From positions 62,001-126,000 of the forward strand of contig JAIXMQ010000031.1 of the NCBI GenBank assembly GCA_025716855.1: a stretch of 64,000 nucleotides of DNA. The letters are read 5' to 3'. Numbering within the stretch: position 1 is the stretch's first letter; every line of letters starts with the position of its first letter. The notes under the pieces were generated by a model. That model was not told the origin of the DNA. It saw nothing but the letters and a program-made list of their open reading frames with translations, and searched no databases. Shown here piece after piece: positions 61,200-64,000 of the stretch. This stretch comes from Pilaira anomala (Eukaryota > Mucoromycota > Mucoromycetes > Mucorales > Mucoraceae). A program made the position numbers and the translations under genes.

Positions 61200-61860
61200 C
61201 TTTCAGTTTCCTCAACAGTTGACATGGTAAGTAATTTGTTTATTTTTTTAAGATTCTTTTATAAACTTATCTTTATTATAGTTCCTACTTGACTCTCTGT
61301 TGACTGGCATACTCATGGCTTTCTTATTTTATCATAAGGTATTCACATTCACTTCTTTTTTTTTTACTTAAAAATTTTTTTTTCTTTTACTAATTTTTTT
61401 TTTCTTTTTTAAAGTGAGTATGGCTTACGATAATACAAGGTATGAACTCATAATAACGCAAAGGAATAACCCATACTAACACTCTCTCTATGTACTAGGT
61501 ATTATCTGCTGTTATCGCTTATTACTTTTGGTATGTACAGTTTACATTTGTCTCAATTAACTTAGTTCTAACTTTTTTCATTTAATTATAAAGGTATGTC
61601 GCGTGCAGTAAGAACTAGAAATTAAGGTATGCATTTTATCTTTGTATTTATTCACTATGTATTAACTTGTATACTGCTTTTATTAGCTTTTATTAGATAT
61701 AATTATCGATTGTGAACAACAAAGACAATAAGGTAACGTTTTTATTACTGTTTAACTATTTGAACATTATTTACTAATTATTTTTATATAGGTTTGTACG
61801 CATTGTCTTAGATAGATGCTCTATTCAATACCGTACACTGTTTTCCAGACGCTGAAGTAT
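61200..61860 (+). ncRNA. Candidate spliced transcript with tiny exons, no long ORF
   Basis: Six consecutive intron-like segments: 61227-61281, 61339-61414, 61440-61498, 61531-61593, 61627-61686 and 61733-61791. Donors are GTAAGT, GTATTC, GTATGA, GTATGT, GTATGC and GTAACG; each ends in AG, and most have a TACTAAC-like branch site (for example ACTAAC in the third). Exons between them are 57, 25, 32, 33 and 46 nt. Joined, they yield only a 20-codon frame (ATG at 61224, MFLLDSLLTGILMAFLFYHK). This looks like a spliced non-coding RNA or a micro-peptide gene, divergent from the transposase-like gene. Strand and introns are inferred from signals alone. Confidence 0.4.
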
Positions 61861-62640
61861 CGTTTATTTGATTTTGTGATCATTTAAACCATCCTGAAAG
61901 GGCTTCAGGCGACTGGTAAGGCAGCGTACGTGGCAGCAGTATACATCCATTACATCATTTTAAAAATAAAAGCCCAATTAAACATACATATTCTATCCAA
62001 TGAGAACTCCAAATAGCTCATATTATTAATGATATATCCTTTAATCTGTTTGGCTGTTGAGAATAAATTGTAAAAATTTCGTAACCCGATTTCATTACTA
62101 TATAGGGAATGTCCAAAAAAAATCGTCTTTAAAAACCCGCAAAACTCTCTGGGTGTGTAGTCTCTCTTATGATACTGGTAGCACATTGCACTACTGTAAA
62201 AGTTTTGTGCTCTTGAGTACAAACAAAAGAAACCAGAAATTAATTCTAAAAGAGAGGACATCTGATAGGTAAAATAGAGGTATTAAAATAAATGTATTTT
62301 GTTTATATAAAAAAAAAGAAAAAAAAAAAAAAAAGAGAGAGAAAAAAAGAAAAAGAAAAGAAAGCTCTATAGAATTGTCAAGAAAAAAAGGGGGGGGGGG
62401 GGGAAGAGGGGGTGTTTATGCGAAAAAAGTAGTAAATTTGCAGCTACTGTTTAGGTGTGTGTGTGTGTGCGAAAGGGAGGTGTATACTTGTTTAAATGAA
62501 GAAAGAGAGAAACAAAGATGCAATTAATTAGAAAATGTGTATATCAAGAAGATGTGTGTAATTAGATAAAGTGTGTGTGTGTGGTTTAAGAGAAAGGAGA
62601 AAGAAAGAAAGAGAGGGAGTTTTATGTTCAATTTATGATT
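61861..62640. other. Intergenic region, purine-rich at the right
   Basis: Holds a weak 103-codon minus-strand frame (61950-62261) without recognisable motifs, an inverted partner (62145-62158) of the motif at 57734, and from 62310 a purine-rich tract with a G-run at 62391-62402 and GT repeats near 62455-62468. These are probably the 3' flank of the bHLH gene. Confidence 0.5.
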
Positions 62641-63904
62641 TTACATGTTTGTCATGGTATACATGTTTTCTAAGGCTTGCTTTTGAAGTACACCTTCTTG
62701 GAACCTAAATAAAAGATTTTAGTTTAAAAGTTAAACTCGACATGCTACTTCTAGATAAAAAAAAAAAAAAAACTTACTTGCGAAGTTGTTCATTTTCATG
62801 AACAAGTCTTTCTAATTCAGATAAGATAGACATTTGGGTATCCTTCAAGTGTTGAATATGTTGGACGGCTAAATAAAGTAGTGTTAGTATTTATAATAAG
62901 TTTGTTTGTTAAAATACATAAACTTACTGCGGTGTAATAATGCAACTTTGCTCATCTTTTTATTTAAACAAGCAGGTAATTCATTTCTTAATTCTTCAAA
63001 GCCATCTTTAATTTGAGCTCTTCTTTTTTGCTCAGATTGAATATGAATTTGTCTGCGAAGTTCAGTTGATGTTAAACCATTACTATTTTGAAAAAAAAAA
63101 AAAAAAATGTTAGTTTCCAATGATTCGATTATAACTTTAATTTGTGCTACAATGATAATACATACTGGTTCATTTCTTCATCATTATCAGAATCTTCAGC
63201 ATTTTCATTTTGTTTTGATTGCTGTTGTTGTTGTACTTGTTGTACTTGTTGTTGTTGTTGGTGTTGTTGTACTTGTTGATTATCTTCCAACATATTATCT
63301 TTATTATCTTGTACAAATCTTCTTTGCTTTTTACGATTGGGTCCACCACCAGTTGATTGCTCATAAGATTCTTTAGAATATTGTAAGAATTCAGGATAGA
63401 ATGATTCAGGTAAAGAAGAAGCTTTAGCAAAAGCTTCATTTAAGAATTCTACAGAAGAAGAAGACATGGTTGAAGCAGTTGTAGTAGAAGATGAAGAGGC
63501 GACCAACATAGGTGGCTCTTGAATCATGATAGAGGAAGGTGAACAGGTAGTATTGATCTTTCCATGAGGTGGTGGAGAAGAAGACATGAAGGTAGAATCA
63601 GGACTATTTTGTTGATTGATAAATTGACCTTGTTGATAATGTTGTTGATCGTAATAATAAGATGTTGAAGGTGAAGGTTGATTATTAGTCATTGGAGAAA
63701 CATAGAATGAAGAACCTATATTTATAATAAAAAATAAAAAGCAAATTAGATGTAAATAAAATGATAGACAAATCTAAAATTACCTGGATAAACTATTTGT
63801 TGTTGTTGTTGTTGATCAGGTAAGTCAAGCTTTGTTGATTGATAGTTTGAAATGTTGAAATTGTTTTGATATTCAGAAGAAGATATACAACGTTGTTGAC
63901 TCAT
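62641..63904 (-). CDS. bHLH-leucine zipper transcription factor, Mlx/Max-like
   Basis: Predicted 326 residues from exons 63904-63784, 63715-63166, 63082-62928, 62868-62778 and 62704-62641. The N-terminal 220 residues are Gln/Ser/Pro-rich, ending in a Gln-Val repeat and an acidic patch (NAEDSDNDEEMN). The basic region and helix 1 are RRQIHIQSEQKRRAQIKDGF; His, Glu and Arg at the usual E-box-contacting positions suggest binding to CACGTG-type sites. Helix 2 contains KMSKVALLHRTVQHIQHLK, and a short leucine zipper follows (ILSELERLVHENEQLRKF). Similar factors in fungi and animals (Max/Mlx/Mondo) control metabolism and growth; the partner and targets here are unknown. The basic region and helix 2 are on separate exons. 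Confidence 0.9.
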
Positions 63905-64000
63905 TTTTTTTTTTTTCGTTTGGTTTTCTTTATGTAAAGATAGAGATAGAGAGAGAGAGAGAGAGAGAGGTTTATAAAAATAAGCTCAAGGAGTAGTTTA

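Noticed and set aside
61950..62261. 103-codon minus-strand frame near the possible element end
   Set aside because: No motif, starts in a region with an inverted-repeat candidate and lacks splice or codon support; left unannotated as a gene.

Overview
The window is nuclear DNA of a fungus, most likely an early-diverging filamentous one (Mucoromycota, Mucorales-like). It is AT-rich and full of poly-A/poly-T runs and microsatellites. It carries about 29 convincing protein genes, mostly split by short introns of roughly 50-120 nt with GT(A/G) donors, TACTAAC-like branch sites and T-rich tracts. The proteins are typical of fungi, many with Gln/Asn/Ser-rich stretches. Genus and species cannot be fixed from the sequence. 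Exon limits were read by eye from reading frame, splice consensus and protein-family conservation; gene coordinates run from start codon to stop codon and include introns.

Layout. 1-1394 (-): 5' part of a fimbrin gene, sharing a 240-bp divergent promoter with a four-helix MARVEL-type membrane protein (1635-2636 +). 4447-7756 (+): a peroxisomal pair, acyl-CoA oxidase ending in SKL and an SCP2 sterol-carrier domain protein ending in NKL. 7955-13302 (-): a WRN-type 3'-5' exonuclease, an Ariadne-type RBR ubiquitin ligase and a SYLF-SH3 actin-patch protein. 13957-15850 (+): a CofD/YvcK-like protein. 16540-17894 (-): proteasome inhibitor PI31. 18296-19252 (+): an unknown polyQ protein. 19831-23559 (+): a PMC1-type calcium ATPase. 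23727-26615 (+): a complete Argonaute. 26888-27202 (-): a small basic protein. 28744-32108 (+): a full-length SREBP. 32500-35191 (-): a KA1-domain protein kinase. 36390-40736 (+): OST2/DAD1, TFIIF-beta and two unknowns. 43124-44650 (+): a small secreted protein and a Cys-rich membrane-type protein. 44850-46215: a very long inverted repeat. 46721-49002 (+): a J-domain protein and a syntaxin-like tail-anchored protein. 49619-55381 (+): IML1/DEPDC5. 58078-61076 (-): a large intronless transposase-like C2H2 protein. 62641-63904 (-): an Mlx-like bHLH-leucine zipper factor.

Functional themes are fatty-acid and sterol metabolism (acyl-CoA oxidase, SCP2, SREBP), actin (fimbrin, SYLF-SH3), ubiquitin/proteasome (RBR ligase, PI31), nutrient signalling (IML1 of SEACIT/GATOR1) and RNA silencing (Argonaute). 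Apart from the peroxisomal pair there is no sign of clustering by pathway.

The least ordinary parts are: (i) the near-perfect hairpin of about 400 bp per inner arm with a 36-nt loop at 45529-45564, whose outer arms are clearly older; (ii) the transposase-like gene flanked by short inverted motifs; (iii) a chain of well-formed introns separating 25-57 nt exons without a long reading frame at 61200-61800, divergent from that gene; and (iv) an intronless syntaxin-like gene whose SNARE motif seems to have lost its zero-layer residue.
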